Shown: piece by piece, positions 1 through 6,878 of the stretch
Layout: each line of letters opens with the position of its first letter
Numbering within the stretch: position 1 is the stretch's first letter
NCBI GenBank assembly: GCA_003551125.1
Contig: PULY01000019.1
Span: 1 to 10,724 of the forward strand
From: Candidatus Iainarchaeum sp.
GTDB lineage: Archaea; B1Sed10-29
DNA length: 10,724 bases
Direction: 5' to 3'
The notes under the pieces: generated by a model
Seen by the model: the letters and a program-made list of their open reading frames with translations, nothing else
Told to the model about the DNA's origin: nothing
Databases searched by the model: none
Position numbers and translations under genes: made by a program

Positions 1-1
1 A

Positions 2-205
2 GAAGTAACAGTACACTTTACTGATGAAGAAGATCCAGTAACATGCTATAGAGATGCAGATTGCCCTAGTGATTGGACTTGTTGTGGTGAAGGCCATGAA
101 ACATCATTATGTTGCAGTCCATATCATTACTGTTGTTATGATTCAGATGAAGGATCATACTATTGTTCACTTGAACCTTGTGACGATTATCCATCTCCCT
201 ATTAG
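2..205 (+). CDS. C-terminal end of a Cys-rich surface protein, granulin-like (partial)
   Basis: The frame is open from base 2 to a TAG at 203-205, giving 67 residues that continue off the left edge. The first residues, VTVHFTDEE, look like the final strand of a divergent InlB/bacterial-type repeat. The large protein at 3624-5510 has the matching motif TVTAHFEEE, so the two are probably paralogues. Ten cysteines follow. Their spacing is C-x5-C-x5-CC-x8-CC-x5-CC-x9-C-x4-C, close to the first half of the granulin pattern (C-x5/6-C-x5-CC-x8-CC-x6-CC). Dense paired cysteines and acidic and aromatic residues suggest an extracellular disulphide-rich domain. No signal peptide can be seen because the N-terminus is outside the window. 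A role in surface adhesion or interaction is inferred; the reading frame itself is well supported. Confidence 0.75.
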   Translation, partial: EVTVHFTDEEDPVTCYRDADCPSDWTCCGEGHETSLCCSPYHYCCYDSDEGSYYCSLEPCDDYPSPY

Positions 206-250
206 TGTTTTTGTTATTTCTATTGGCTTCAAATGATTGTTTTTACTTTT
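206..250 (+). terminator. T-rich transcription terminator region
   Basis: Directly after the stop codon there are several T-runs: TTTTT near 208, further T-rich stretches, and TTTTT plus TTTT around 239-249. Archaeal RNA polymerase terminates at T-rich non-template stretches without needing a strong hairpin, and no convincing hairpin is seen. The next gene has its own TATA box about 20 bases downstream, which fits a transcript boundary here. Confidence 0.45.
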
Positions 251-261
251 AAAATCACAAC

Positions 262-302
262 CATACGATATATAAATAGGGATAAATAAAATATCAATAC
301 AT
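262..302 (+). promoter_or_regulatory. Promoter of the csl4 operon (TATA box at about 268-277)
   Basis: ATATATAAAT at 268-277 is a good archaeal TATA box. The usual 25-30 base spacing puts transcription start near 297-303 and leaves a leader of about 57 bases. That leader contains a Shine-Dalgarno GGAG at 344-347 before the csl4 ATG at 359. A perfect short palindrome, TTCTTT-G-AAAGAA (321-333), lies in the leader; whether it matters is unknown. Confidence 0.6.
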
Positions 303-358
303 AAATGGAAATAGAGATAATTCTTTGAAAGAATAAACTAAAAGGAGAAGAGATAAAA

Positions 359-928
359 ATGTTTACACTACCAGGAGAATACATAGGAACGCAAGAAGAA
401 TATGAATCAGGATTCGGAACTTATAAAAACTCAGAAGAAGGAGAGATAAGATCCTCAAATACAGGTAAATTGAAGCTTGATAAAAAGAAACACAAAGCGG
501 AAGTAAGAGCAAAAACAAAAATTCCTAAGATGCAAGCACCAGGAACAGTAATACTTGGAAAAGTAACAAGAACAAGGGACCAAGTACTTGAAATAGAACC
601 AGCGCCCTTTGAATCAAAAAAATTCACTTTTATACCAAATGAAAAACAAGCGATACTACATATAAGTAATATAAAAGATGACTACATAGATGATATAAAA
701 ACACAGTACAGGATAGGAGACATAGTAAGAGCAAAAATAACAGGAGTAGATGAAACAACAGTTGAACTAGCAACAGACCAAGGAAATCTGGGAACTATAA
801 AAGCATACTGCTCTAAGTGCAGAAAACCAATGGAAAAAATAGGAAGAGACAAAGTAAAATGTAGTCAATGCGGTGAAAAAACAACTAGAAAAACCGCGAA
901 GGACTACAGAGAAGGAAATATAAAATAA
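359..928 (+). CDS. csl4: Exosome complex RNA-binding subunit Csl4
   Basis: Csl4 is a cap subunit of the archaeal RNA exosome. With Rrp4 it binds RNA and guides it to the Rrp41/Rrp42 phosphorolytic ring. The 189-residue length is typical. The N-terminus LPGEYIGTQEEYESGFGTY (residues 4-22) matches the family's start. An S1 RNA-binding domain follows (about 61-140, with LHISNI at 100-105). A C-terminal zinc ribbon has C151/C154 and C168/C171. The ATG is preceded by AAAGGAGAAG and by the promoter above. It is the first gene of a probable operon with rpoL, which starts 12 bases after the stop behind AAAGGTGA. Confidence 0.95.
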   Translation: MFTLPGEYIGTQEEYESGFGTYKNSEEGEIRSSNTGKLKLDKKKHKAEVRAKTKIPKMQAPGTVILGKVTRTRDQVLEIEPAPFESKKFTFIPNEKQAILHISNIKDDYIDDIKTQYRIGDIVRAKITGVDETTVELATDQGNLGTIKAYCSKCRKPMEKIGRDKVKCSQCGEKTTRKTAKDYREGNIK

Positions 929-940
929 AAAGGTGAAAAA

Positions 941-1216
941 ATGAAGATAAAAATGAAAGATGAAGAAGATACACCTAAAAATGTAATGAAATTTGAGATA
1001 GAAGGAGAGGACCACACATTTGCAAACTTGTTAGTAGATACTTTACAGGATATGAAAGAAGTTAAAATAGCACAGTACGACGTGAAGCACCCAAGAATAA
1101 GTTCACCGGATATATACTTAGAGACCAAGAAAAGCAAAAAACCTAAAGAAATTCTTAAGAAAGCATCCGAAGAAATAGAAGAAACTATGAAAGATCTCAA
1201 AAAACAGATAGAATAA
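941..1216 (+). CDS. rpoL: DNA-directed RNA polymerase subunit L (Rpb11 homologue)
   Basis: This is the 91-residue RpoL, the alpha-C/Rpb11-like subunit that pairs with RpoD to start assembly of archaeal RNA polymerase. Hallmarks are FEIEGEDHTFANLL near residues 18-31, followed by the Y-x-V-x-HP motif (YDVKHPR) and a C-terminal helix rich in Lys and Glu. The length fits the family, usually 90-100 residues. It follows csl4 by 12 bases with a clear Shine-Dalgarno AAAGGTGA, so co-transcription is likely. An in-frame ATG five codons in could be an alternative start but lacks its own ribosome binding site. Confidence 0.95.
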   Translation: MKIKMKDEEDTPKNVMKFEIEGEDHTFANLLVDTLQDMKEVKIAQYDVKHPRISSPDIYLETKKSKKPKEILKKASEEIEETMKDLKKQIE

Positions 1217-1299
1217 AATAAAACTCTATTTTGGAATTTTCAATCTAAAAAATTTTCATTGAACTGATAATAGTATCTAAATATGCTTAAAGGTGTAAA

Positions 1300-1872
1300 A
1301 TGAACCAAAATCTAGCTAATAAACAAATTAAAACCACAGCAGTAGCTGATGGTTCATTCAACAGAGAAAAACAAAAAGAAACAACTATAACAGCAGTAAC
1401 AACACAAGGAAAATTTTACATAGAGAATATAGAAACAACAAGAGTAAAAATCGATGGAGAAAACGCCACGAATAAAATAATAGAACTCAACAATGAAAAA
1501 AACTCAGTAAAGCAATCAAACTTATTCTTACTACAAGGGACTACTATAGCAGGATTAAACATAATTAATATACCTAGAATATATGAAAAAACTAAAAAAC
1601 CAGTTATAACAGTTCTTAGCAAAAAACCCAGTGAAGAAAAAATAAAAAAAGCTATAAAGAAAGTTGAAAACTCTGAAGAAAAACTAAAAAAACTAAATGA
1701 GAACCCCAAATACAGAAAACACGAAGAAAAAAATATTTATTATTCGAGTATAGGATTAAATAATAAAGAAACCGAAAGAATAATTGAAAAGATGATTCAT
1801 AAGGGAAACTATCCTGAATCGCTTAGAATAACTAAAAAGATAGCTAGATCGATAACAGAGGCAAATAAATGA
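1300..1872 (+). CDS. DUF99 / UPF0215 family protein
   Basis: This 190-residue protein matches the archaeal DUF99 family, structurally related to endonuclease V; no function is firmly established. Seen motifs are VADGSF (15-20), where the family usually has GIDDGxF; VKIDGENATNKII (about 49-61), corresponding to VDGxDATxKI; LLQGTTIAGLNIINI, corresponding to LLxGITxAGFNVVDI; PVITVLSKKPSEEKIKKAI; and the C-terminal YPESLRITKKIARSI, matching IPExLRxAHxIAxAI. The first Asp of the usual DD pair is Ala16 here, so an endonuclease V-like metal site may be altered. The ATG is preceded by AAGGTG at 1289-1294. The stop overlaps the next gene's ATG (ATGA), showing translational coupling to the signal peptidase gene. 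Confidence 0.8.
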   Translation: MNQNLANKQIKTTAVADGSFNREKQKETTITAVTTQGKFYIENIETTRVKIDGENATNKIIELNNEKNSVKQSNLFLLQGTTIAGLNIINIPRIYEKTKKPVITVLSKKPSEEKIKKAIKKVENSEEKLKKLNENPKYRKHEEKNIYYSSIGLNNKETERIIEKMIHKGNYPESLRITKKIARSITEANK

Positions 1873-2693
1873 ATAAAAAGATTCAAATGACAATAAAAAA
1901 AATTAAAGAAGCCTTCAAAAAAATGAATAAGAAGATAAGAGGCAAAGAAAGAAAAAAAGAGGAAAGAACAAAAAAAGAAAAAATAAAAAGAGAAATAAGA
2001 GACTGGGGAATTTCAATAGCAGCAGCATTATTAATATACTACGTAATATTACCGGCAGCATTAGGAACAAGCACGCCTATGATAGTAGTATCCAGCTGCA
2101 GCCAACAACCATATCTGAATATAGGAAATGTTATTGTGCTCAGAGGAACGGATATGCAAGATATAGAGGCACCAACCATAACTATAGATGGAAAACTAAA
2201 CTACACATATAATGAAGAAACCGATACTCTTACTATAAATAATCAAGATATAACAAAAAATTCGGAAAACGATATAGTTACATATGTATCACATCCAACT
2301 GGAACACAGATAATCCACAGGGCTTTGGCAAAACTCGAGTTCACCGAAGAAGCAGATTTTGCTCAAGGAGAAACGATTCTATTAACACAGGGAGATGCAA
2401 ATCCAATGCCTGATCAAATAACACAAAAAGAACTTGAAGGAGAAAGAGCGTTATGCTTAGGGTACTCAAGAGGAGAAACAATTTTATTACCACAAGATAG
2501 TCAAGAATTAGTAAGTACTAGAGAACAAGCATGTCTATCAACACTTGTAACGGAGGATATGTTGGTTGGTAGAAAAACAGGTTGGAGAATACCAATATTG
2601 GGACACATAAAATTATTCTTCTGTGATGTAGTTCCATTCTGTGATGGACATTCAAATCCAGGTACCAATTACGAATACAAATTAACCTGTTGA
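1869..2693 (+). CDS. Signal peptidase I-like membrane protease (archaeal Sec11 type)
   Basis: This 274-residue protein resembles archaeal type I signal peptidases (S26), which remove signal peptides from exported proteins. Residues 1-45 are very rich in Lys/Arg/Glu and presumably cytoplasmic. One membrane helix spans about 46-66. The nucleophile box reads VVSSCSQQP (73-81), with Ser78 aligned to the catalytic Ser of SGSMxP, but Met is Gln here and the following GD is GN. IIHR (148-151) gives the catalytic His region. TQGDANPMPD (173-182) matches the archaeal GDxNxxxD box with the catalytic Asp. An extra segment of about 30-40 residues lies near 100-135. LVGRKTGWRIPILGHI is a typical C-terminal strand. 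It overlaps the DUF99 stop by four bases. The unusual residues leave open that its substrate preference differs from a standard peptidase. Confidence 0.75.
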   Translation: MNKKIQMTIKKIKEAFKKMNKKIRGKERKKEERTKKEKIKREIRDWGISIAAALLIYYVILPAALGTSTPMIVVSSCSQQPYLNIGNVIVLRGTDMQDIEAPTITIDGKLNYTYNEETDTLTINNQDITKNSENDIVTYVSHPTGTQIIHRALAKLEFTEEADFAQGETILLTQGDANPMPDQITQKELEGERALCLGYSRGETILLPQDSQELVSTREQACLSTLVTEDMLVGRKTGWRIPILGHIKLFFCDVVPFCDGHSNPGTNYEYKLTC

Positions 2694-2797
2694 ATAAATA
2701 TGTGAATAAATTAATATTGAAAAGTCAAATAAGAAGAAATAAATAAATGCGTTCCATAAAAAACACAAGGACAAACAAATCAATGGGAGGAAACAAA

Positions 2798-3541
2798 ATG
2801 TTTAAAATTCAACTCGAAAATGCACAAAATTTCAAGAAATGCGTAAACACATTAAATACTCTAATAGATGAAGGTAAATTTAAGATAAATGAAGAAGGAA
2901 TAAGATTAAGAGCAATGGATCCATCACAGATTGCTATGGTTAGTTTCTACATGCCAAAACAAGCTTTCAGAGAATTTGAAGTGGAAGAAGATGAGATACA
3001 ATTAAATTTGAATGATTTAAATGATAGGACAAAAACAGCAAGATCAAGCGACTCTTTAAACCTAGAACTAGATGAATCCAGTTCAAGATTAAAAATAGAT
3101 TTCCAAGGAAAAGTAGAAAGAGAGTTTGACTTACCATTACTCAACTTATCTGAAAATGGAGTCAATGAACCATCAATAGATTTTGATACAGAAATAAAGA
3201 TTAATGGATCGACTCTAAAAGACATATTAAGCGATGCTAATCTTGTAGCAAGTCATGTGAAGATAATATCAAAATCTGATGAATTAGAAGTGAAAGCTGA
3301 GGGAGATAAAGGAAATTTGAAGACAACGATAAGTAAAGATGAAGACGTAATACTCGACTACGATGTAAATGAAGAGCAAACAGCGATATTTCCAATAGAA
3401 TACCTAAAAGACCTATTAGTAGGAGCAACATCCAAAAGCATAGTAACTCTCAACTTAAAGACAAACAACCCTCTTAAACTCAAATATGGGATAGGAGAAG
3501 CAACTCTTACATATTATCTCGCACCCAGAGTAGAAGAATAA
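2798..3541 (+). CDS. pcn: DNA polymerase sliding clamp PCNA
   Basis: The PCNA clamp forms a trimeric ring around DNA and tethers polymerases, ligase, FEN1 and other factors. The chosen ATG at 2798 yields MFKIQLENAQ, the normal PCNA start, and is preceded by GGGAGG at 2785-2790. The frame is open upstream to an ATG at 2747, which would add 17 atypical residues and lacks a ribosome site. The protein is then 247 residues, standard for archaea. LRAMDPSQIAMVSF (37-50) is the conserved signature, and LAPRVEE is the usual C-terminus. The acidic, Lys-poor surface of the first domain is typical. Only one PCNA is present here, consistent with a homotrimer. The promoter is not obvious; ATAAATAT near 2695-2702 is a weak candidate. 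Confidence 0.95.
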   Translation: MFKIQLENAQNFKKCVNTLNTLIDEGKFKINEEGIRLRAMDPSQIAMVSFYMPKQAFREFEVEEDEIQLNLNDLNDRTKTARSSDSLNLELDESSSRLKIDFQGKVEREFDLPLLNLSENGVNEPSIDFDTEIKINGSTLKDILSDANLVASHVKIISKSDELEVKAEGDKGNLKTTISKDEDVILDYDVNEEQTAIFPIEYLKDLLVGATSKSIVTLNLKTNNPLKLKYGIGEATLTYYLAPRVEE

Positions 3542-3561
3542 AATATGTATAAGACTAACAA

Positions 3562-3612
3562 AGGAAACATTTAAAAACAACTTATGTGTTAACATATATA
3601 GTATATAGTTGT
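3562..3612 (+). promoter_or_regulatory. Promoter of the adhesin-like gene
   Basis: GGAAAC followed by TTTAAAAA (3570-3577) looks like a BRE plus TATA box, placing transcription start near 3598-3603. A second A/T tract, ATATATAG, lies at 3594-3601. The region also contains nested imperfect inverted repeats: CAACT at 3578-3582 with AGTTG at 3607-3611, and TATGT at 3583-3587 with ACATA at 3592-3596. They sit over or just downstream of the start site, where an operator could lie. This is a reading of sequence shape only. Confidence 0.4.
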
Positions 3613-3623
3613 TTGATTAAAAA

Positions 3624-5510
3624 GTGTTGAAAGTGAGTCAATTGGAAACGAAAGCTAAATCAAGATCTCAGGGAGCAATGGAATACTTAATAATTATAGC
3701 AGCAGTTCTAATTGTAGCGTCAGTTGTAACAGTGTTGGTAACAGGAGCAGTTGGAACACAAAGAGAAGACGTACTAATAGAACAATGTAGATCAGCAGCA
3801 GCACAATGTAGTTTAAGAAGAGCAGCAAATCCAAACGATCCATGTAACTTCTGTATAGATGCATGCGAACCGGTAGAAGAAGAAGGGTTAGCTGAAAATG
3901 CAATTCAATGTTGCCAGAGAGGAATGGAGGATCAAATATATTTAGGAGCGGATGGTTTAGCATGTTTAGAGGTAGAAACTTATACATTAACAGTTGATAC
4001 TGTTGGTCAGGGTTCGACTGATCCAAGTGGTACTACTACTTATGAAGAAGGTGAATCTGTTACCATAACTCAAAGTTCTGCTAGTGGATGGGAATTTAGC
4101 CACTGGTCAGGAGCAGAATGTGATGGGTCAACATCATCGACATGTACAGTAACAATGAATAATCATAAAACAGTAGCAGCACACTTCGAAGAAGATCAAG
4201 AGGCAGAAGGAGAAGAATTTGATTTAGGTTGCAGATCAACAGGGAGTATATCTTGTGACGGTGGAACATGTGATAGTGATGTAGAATGTAGTTGGGATGA
4301 TACTTGTGGTTCAGAATGCCCAGATGTGGATGGAGCAATAAGGTTATCTGATAGCTGTTCAAGTGGAAGAGATGTTTACGAATCTTGTGGTTGTAGAGAT
4401 GATATGATTAATGGAGGAGACATTGGCGTTTGTCACGGTTCTGCATCTTGTAGTGTAAGTGGAAGATGTAACTACCAATGTGTAGAAGAAGGATATGTTT
4501 ACGATGCAGGAGAACAAAGATGTGTAGAAGAATCAGATAAATATCAATTTACACTGAGTAACTGTGAACAAGAAGGATCAATATTTTGTGCAGGTGGGGT
4601 GTGTGATAGTAGTGAGGAGTGTAGTTGGGATAGTACTTGTGACGCGTCCTGCCCAGAAATAGAAAACGCTAACATAATTGGCGAGGGTTGTTCTAGCTCA
4701 TATCAGGCAACCCAAGATTGTACATGTGTGGCAGGATTAGGTCCTGATGGAGATGATTGGTGTCATGGCATGGCAAGCTGCACGGCAAGTGGAGAATGCA
4801 CTTACGAATGTGAAGAAGAAGGACAATATTACGACTCAGATTTAGGAAAATGTGTAGAAGATGCACATGAATTAACGATTAATATACAGGGAAATGGAGA
4901 AACAACGCCATCGGAAGGAACACATTACTATGAAGAAGGCTCTTCAGTATCAATTAGCCACCATGCTGCTATTGGATGGGAATTTAGCCACTGGTCAGGA
5001 GCAGAATGTGATGGGTCAACATCATCGACATGTACAGTAACAATGGATGAAGACAAAACAGTAACAGCACACTTCGAAGAAGAAGAGGTAGGTGAAGAAT
5101 TCACATTGAGTAACTGTGAACAAGAAGGATCAATATTTTGTGCAGGTGGGGTGTGTGATAGTAGTGAGGAGTGTAGTTGGGATAGTACTTGTGACGCGTC
5201 CTGCCCAGAAATAGAAAACGCTGAAATAATAAATGATGGTTGTTCTAGCTCATATCAAGTATCTGAAGATTGTACATGCGACCAAGTACCTAACGCTGAT
5301 TGGTATTCTTGTAGAGGTATAGCAAGTTGCACAACAAGTGGAACATGCACTTATCAATGTAATCCAGGATACGTATATGATTCGGAACTAGGAGAATGTG
5401 TAGAAGATCCATGTGGAGGATGTCCAGACGACCAAATATGCTGTGATTGTGGAGATGGAGTATATATGTGTATGTCTTCAGCTGATTGCCCAGGAATGTG
5501 CCCAAGTTAA
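3624..5510 (+). CDS. Cys-rich modular surface protein with class III (pilin-type) signal peptide
   Basis: This 628-residue protein looks exported and anchored like a type IV pilin. The N-terminus has a class III signal peptide, KSRSQGAMEYL (12-22), followed by a hydrophobic helix to about 43; prepilin peptidase would cut near Gln16. Modules in order: linker with paired Cys (55-114); InlB-like repeat A1 (119-189); Cys-rich modules C1 (about 202-305) and C2 (309-413); InlB-like A2 (416-485); Cys-rich C3 (493-594); and a Cys-dense tail containing CPDDQICC. Each Cys module shares C-S-W-D-x-T-C, a C-S-S stretch and C-x-Y-x-C near its end. C2/C3 and A1/A2 are almost identical. Adhesion is inferred. 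GTG 3624 has no Shine-Dalgarno; TTG 3627 or GTG 3633 are alternatives. The composition is less A-rich than that of its neighbours. Confidence 0.8.
   Translation: MLKVSQLETKAKSRSQGAMEYLIIIAAVLIVASVVTVLVTGAVGTQREDVLIEQCRSAAAQCSLRRAANPNDPCNFCIDACEPVEEEGLAENAIQCCQRGMEDQIYLGADGLACLEVETYTLTVDTVGQGSTDPSGTTTYEEGESVTITQSSASGWEFSHWSGAECDGSTSSTCTVTMNNHKTVAAHFEEDQEAEGEEFDLGCRSTGSISCDGGTCDSDVECSWDDTCGSECPDVDGAIRLSDSCSSGRDVYESCGCRDDMINGGDIGVCHGSASCSVSGRCNYQCVEEGYVYDAGEQRCVEESDKYQFTLSNCEQEGSIFCAGGVCDSSEECSWDSTCDASCPEIENANIIGEGCSSSYQATQDCTCVAGLGPDGDDWCHGMASCTASGECTYECEEEGQYYDSDLGKCVEDAHELTINIQGNGETTPSEGTHYYEEGSSVSISHHAAIGWEFSHWSGAECDGSTSSTCTVTMDEDKTVTAHFEEEEVGEEFTLSNCEQEGSIFCAGGVCDSSEECSWDSTCDASCPEIENAEIINDGCSSSYQVSEDCTCDQVPNADWYSCRGIASCTTSGTCTYQCNPGYVYDSELGECVEDPCGGCPDDQICCDCGDGVYMCMSSADCPGMCPS
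4085..4157 (+). repeat. Exact 73-bp direct repeat, copy 1 (InlB-like module A1)
   Basis: Bases 4085-4157 are identical to 4973-5045, offset 888. They encode the GWEFSHWSGAECDGS core and the following strand of the two InlB-like modules. Identity at every base, including third codon positions, points to recent duplication or gene conversion rather than ancient divergence. Confidence 0.9.
4555..4670 (+). repeat. Exact 116-bp direct repeat, copy 1 (Cys module C2)
   Basis: Bases 4555-4670 equal 5107-5222 exactly, offset 552. They encode the first half of Cys-rich module C2, from LSNCEQEG to PEIENA. A further 20-base identity follows at the same offset (4686-4705 against 5238-5257), so no net indel separates the copies. 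Confidence 0.9.
4973..5045 (+). repeat. Exact 73-bp direct repeat, copy 2 (InlB-like module A2)
   Basis: This is the second copy of the 4085-4157 repeat. The flanks diverge quickly on both sides: upstream, ISHHAAIG replaces ITQSSASG; downstream, DEDKTVTAHF replaces NNHKTVAAHF. The homogenised tract is therefore only the domain core. Confidence 0.9.
5107..5222 (+). repeat. Exact 116-bp direct repeat, copy 2 (Cys module C3)
   Basis: This is the partner of 4555-4670 and encodes the first half of module C3. The second halves of C2 and C3 diverge: ATQDCTCVAGLG against VSEDCTCDQVPN. Module C1 (from about 4227) has the same cysteine plan but is clearly diverged in DNA. The C2/C3 event is therefore recent and the C1 split older. 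Confidence 0.9.
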
Positions 5511-5826
5511 AAAGTAACAGGAAATATCTTTGACGAAGAACTAGAAGAAAGTAAAGGAATATCGATATAGATAAAGGAAAACACTGGATTAACCTCTCAT
5601 TTGAAAAAATCTTTTAGCGCTACTAAATTCTGATAAGTAAAAATTTTCTTCTGAAGTGCAAAAGACTACTTGAAGAAACCAATTTCAAAGGAAGAAAAGA
5701 AATAATTGAAATTCTAAGATAAAAATTTATTTTTAACAAATACAAATAAATATTTTCCTTAACAAAAGAGGACGTTTCAAAACTAACTACCTCAAGATTA
5801 TAACTCTCGGGAACCAAAAAACCAAT
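5511..5826 (+). other. Intergenic region of 316 bases; possible decayed coding fragment
   Basis: No intact gene, tRNA or clear C/D RNA is seen. One frame reads like coding sequence broken by stops. It runs from about 5554 to TAG 5615-5617, TAA follows at 5624-5626, and the next 31 codons end at TAA 5720-5722 with ...RLLEETNFKGRKEIIEILR. None of these has an ATG. Such Lys/Glu/Ile-rich runs arise easily by chance in A-rich DNA, so a remnant is only possible. An A/T palindrome, AAAAAT-TT-ATTTTT (5721-5734), follows and may help end transcription. The priL promoter candidate lies beyond it. Confidence 0.4.
5737..5780 (+). promoter_or_regulatory. Candidate promoter for the priL-PAC2 operon
   Basis: ATAAATATT at about 5746-5754 is an acceptable TATA box preceded by an A-rich BRE-like stretch (CAAATACAA). 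It would start transcription near 5773-5780, leaving a leader of about 50 bases before priL. That leader has no strong Shine-Dalgarno. No other convincing promoter is seen between here and the right edge, which supports one long operon. Confidence 0.35.
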
Positions 5827-6816
5827 ATGGATGAAGAAACACTGAAACTCTGTGCAAAATATCCTTTTACAGAAAAAGCTAAAGAAATACTTAAAGATTT
5901 CAATTTAAATAAAATAGGAGATGAATTCATAAAAGAAGCAGAGAGAAGAATAGAATCAGCATTAAAAAATACAGATAACCCAGAAAAACATTTAAGAATG
6001 ATAAGAAACGCCTGGAAAGATACACTAATAAGAGAAATAGTTTCGTATCCACTAACCAAAATAGTAGCAGCACAGACAAATGACAGATACATAAAACAGA
6101 AGATAGGTAAGAATGAAGCAGAAAAAACAAAACATTATCTCAAACTGGAAAAATCTTCAACAATAGAAGAAATAGCCGAAGAGACGCTCGAAATTGAAAA
6201 AACAGAAAATGAAAACAAACCATATAAAATACCAATACACAGATACCTCAACAAAAAACCGAGAGGAAAAAAATACAAACTCATAAACCAAGAGATAGAG
6301 AAGGGACACATCTACCTAAATCAAGAACAATTAATTGAACTAATATCAAGCCACGTATATCACAGCATAAAAAACCAAGAAAAACCAAAAGAACTCCCGG
6401 AAAAAATAAAAGAACTAGCTGAAGAAATAAAGAAATACAGAAAAACAAGATACACAACTGAACCAAGCGACTACGGAAAAACAGAGATAAAAGCATTTCC
6501 ACCATGCATGAAGAAAATATACGACGAATTAAGTACAGGAGAAGATGTTGGACACCAACCAAGATTTGTATTGGCAACATTCATGGTAAATATAGGAATG
6601 AGTGTAGATGAAATGATAAAACCATTCAAAGGACAACCTAACTTCAAAGAAGGAAAAACACGTTACCATCTTGAACACGCTTCAGGTAAAAAAGGAGGAG
6701 GAACCAGATATAAATGTCCCTCTTGCAGCAAAATAAAAACATACGGATTATGTGTAGCGGACTGTAATGTAAAACATCCTCTATCCTATTACAAGAAACA
6801 AAAAAAGAAAGAATAA
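5827..6816 (+). CDS. priL: DNA primase large subunit PriL
   Basis: PriL is the regulatory iron-sulphur subunit of archaeal primase. It contacts PriS and helps start and hand over RNA/DNA primers. The 329-residue protein has the family N-terminus YPFTEKAKEIL (12-22), a helical middle, and the conserved C-terminal Fe-S domain: PPC (C227), GHQPRFVLATFM (242-253), then C297-PS-C300, C309, C313 and HPLSYY. The likely 4Fe-4S ligands are C227, C300, C309 and C313; C297 is an additional nearby Cys. ATG 5827 is the only ATG in this frame after the in-frame TAA at 5734-5736, although its Shine-Dalgarno is poor. It is followed by the 41-bp repeat array and priS. Its stop lies at the edge of a degenerate half-unit of that array. 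Confidence 0.92.
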   Translation: MDEETLKLCAKYPFTEKAKEILKDFNLNKIGDEFIKEAERRIESALKNTDNPEKHLRMIRNAWKDTLIREIVSYPLTKIVAAQTNDRYIKQKIGKNEAEKTKHYLKLEKSSTIEEIAEETLEIEKTENENKPYKIPIHRYLNKKPRGKKYKLINQEIEKGHIYLNQEQLIELISSHVYHSIKNQEKPKELPEKIKELAEEIKKYRKTRYTTEPSDYGKTEIKAFPPCMKKIYDELSTGEDVGHQPRFVLATFMVNIGMSVDEMIKPFKGQPNFKEGKTRYHLEHASGKKGGGTRYKCPSCSKIKTYGLCVADCNVKHPLSYYKKQKKKE

Positions 6817-6857
6817 GACAAACCTTATCCTACGTGGAAATAGTGAGGTACGATAAG

Positions 6858-6878
6858 ATGAAACCTTATCCTACATGA
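6858..6878 (+). other. Possible 6-codon upstream ORF in repeat unit 1
   Basis: ATG at 6858 lies 8 bases after GAGGT (6845-6849), the same geometry as the priS start in unit 4, and reads M-K-P-Y-P-T-stop. Its TGA (6876-6878) overlaps an ATG at 6875 in unit 2, which opens a further 16-codon frame to TAG 6923-6925. It may be only a by-product of duplicating the priS start region; translation is unproven. Confidence 0.25.

Noticed and set aside
54..236. Open frame with ATG at 54 on the + strand
   Set aside because: It overlaps the better-supported Cys-rich frame (2-205) in another register and encodes a Val/Ile/His-rich sequence with no family features.
2747..2797. ATG 2747 as the PCNA start
   Set aside because: The 17 extra residues are unlike PCNA N-termini; GGGAGG before ATG 2798 and the MFKI start fit the family.
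5765..5816. tRNA-like or small RNA on the minus strand (GGTTCCCGAGAG resembles a T arm)
   Set aside because: No acceptor stem, D arm or anticodon stem can be drawn around it, and no C/D box pair is present.
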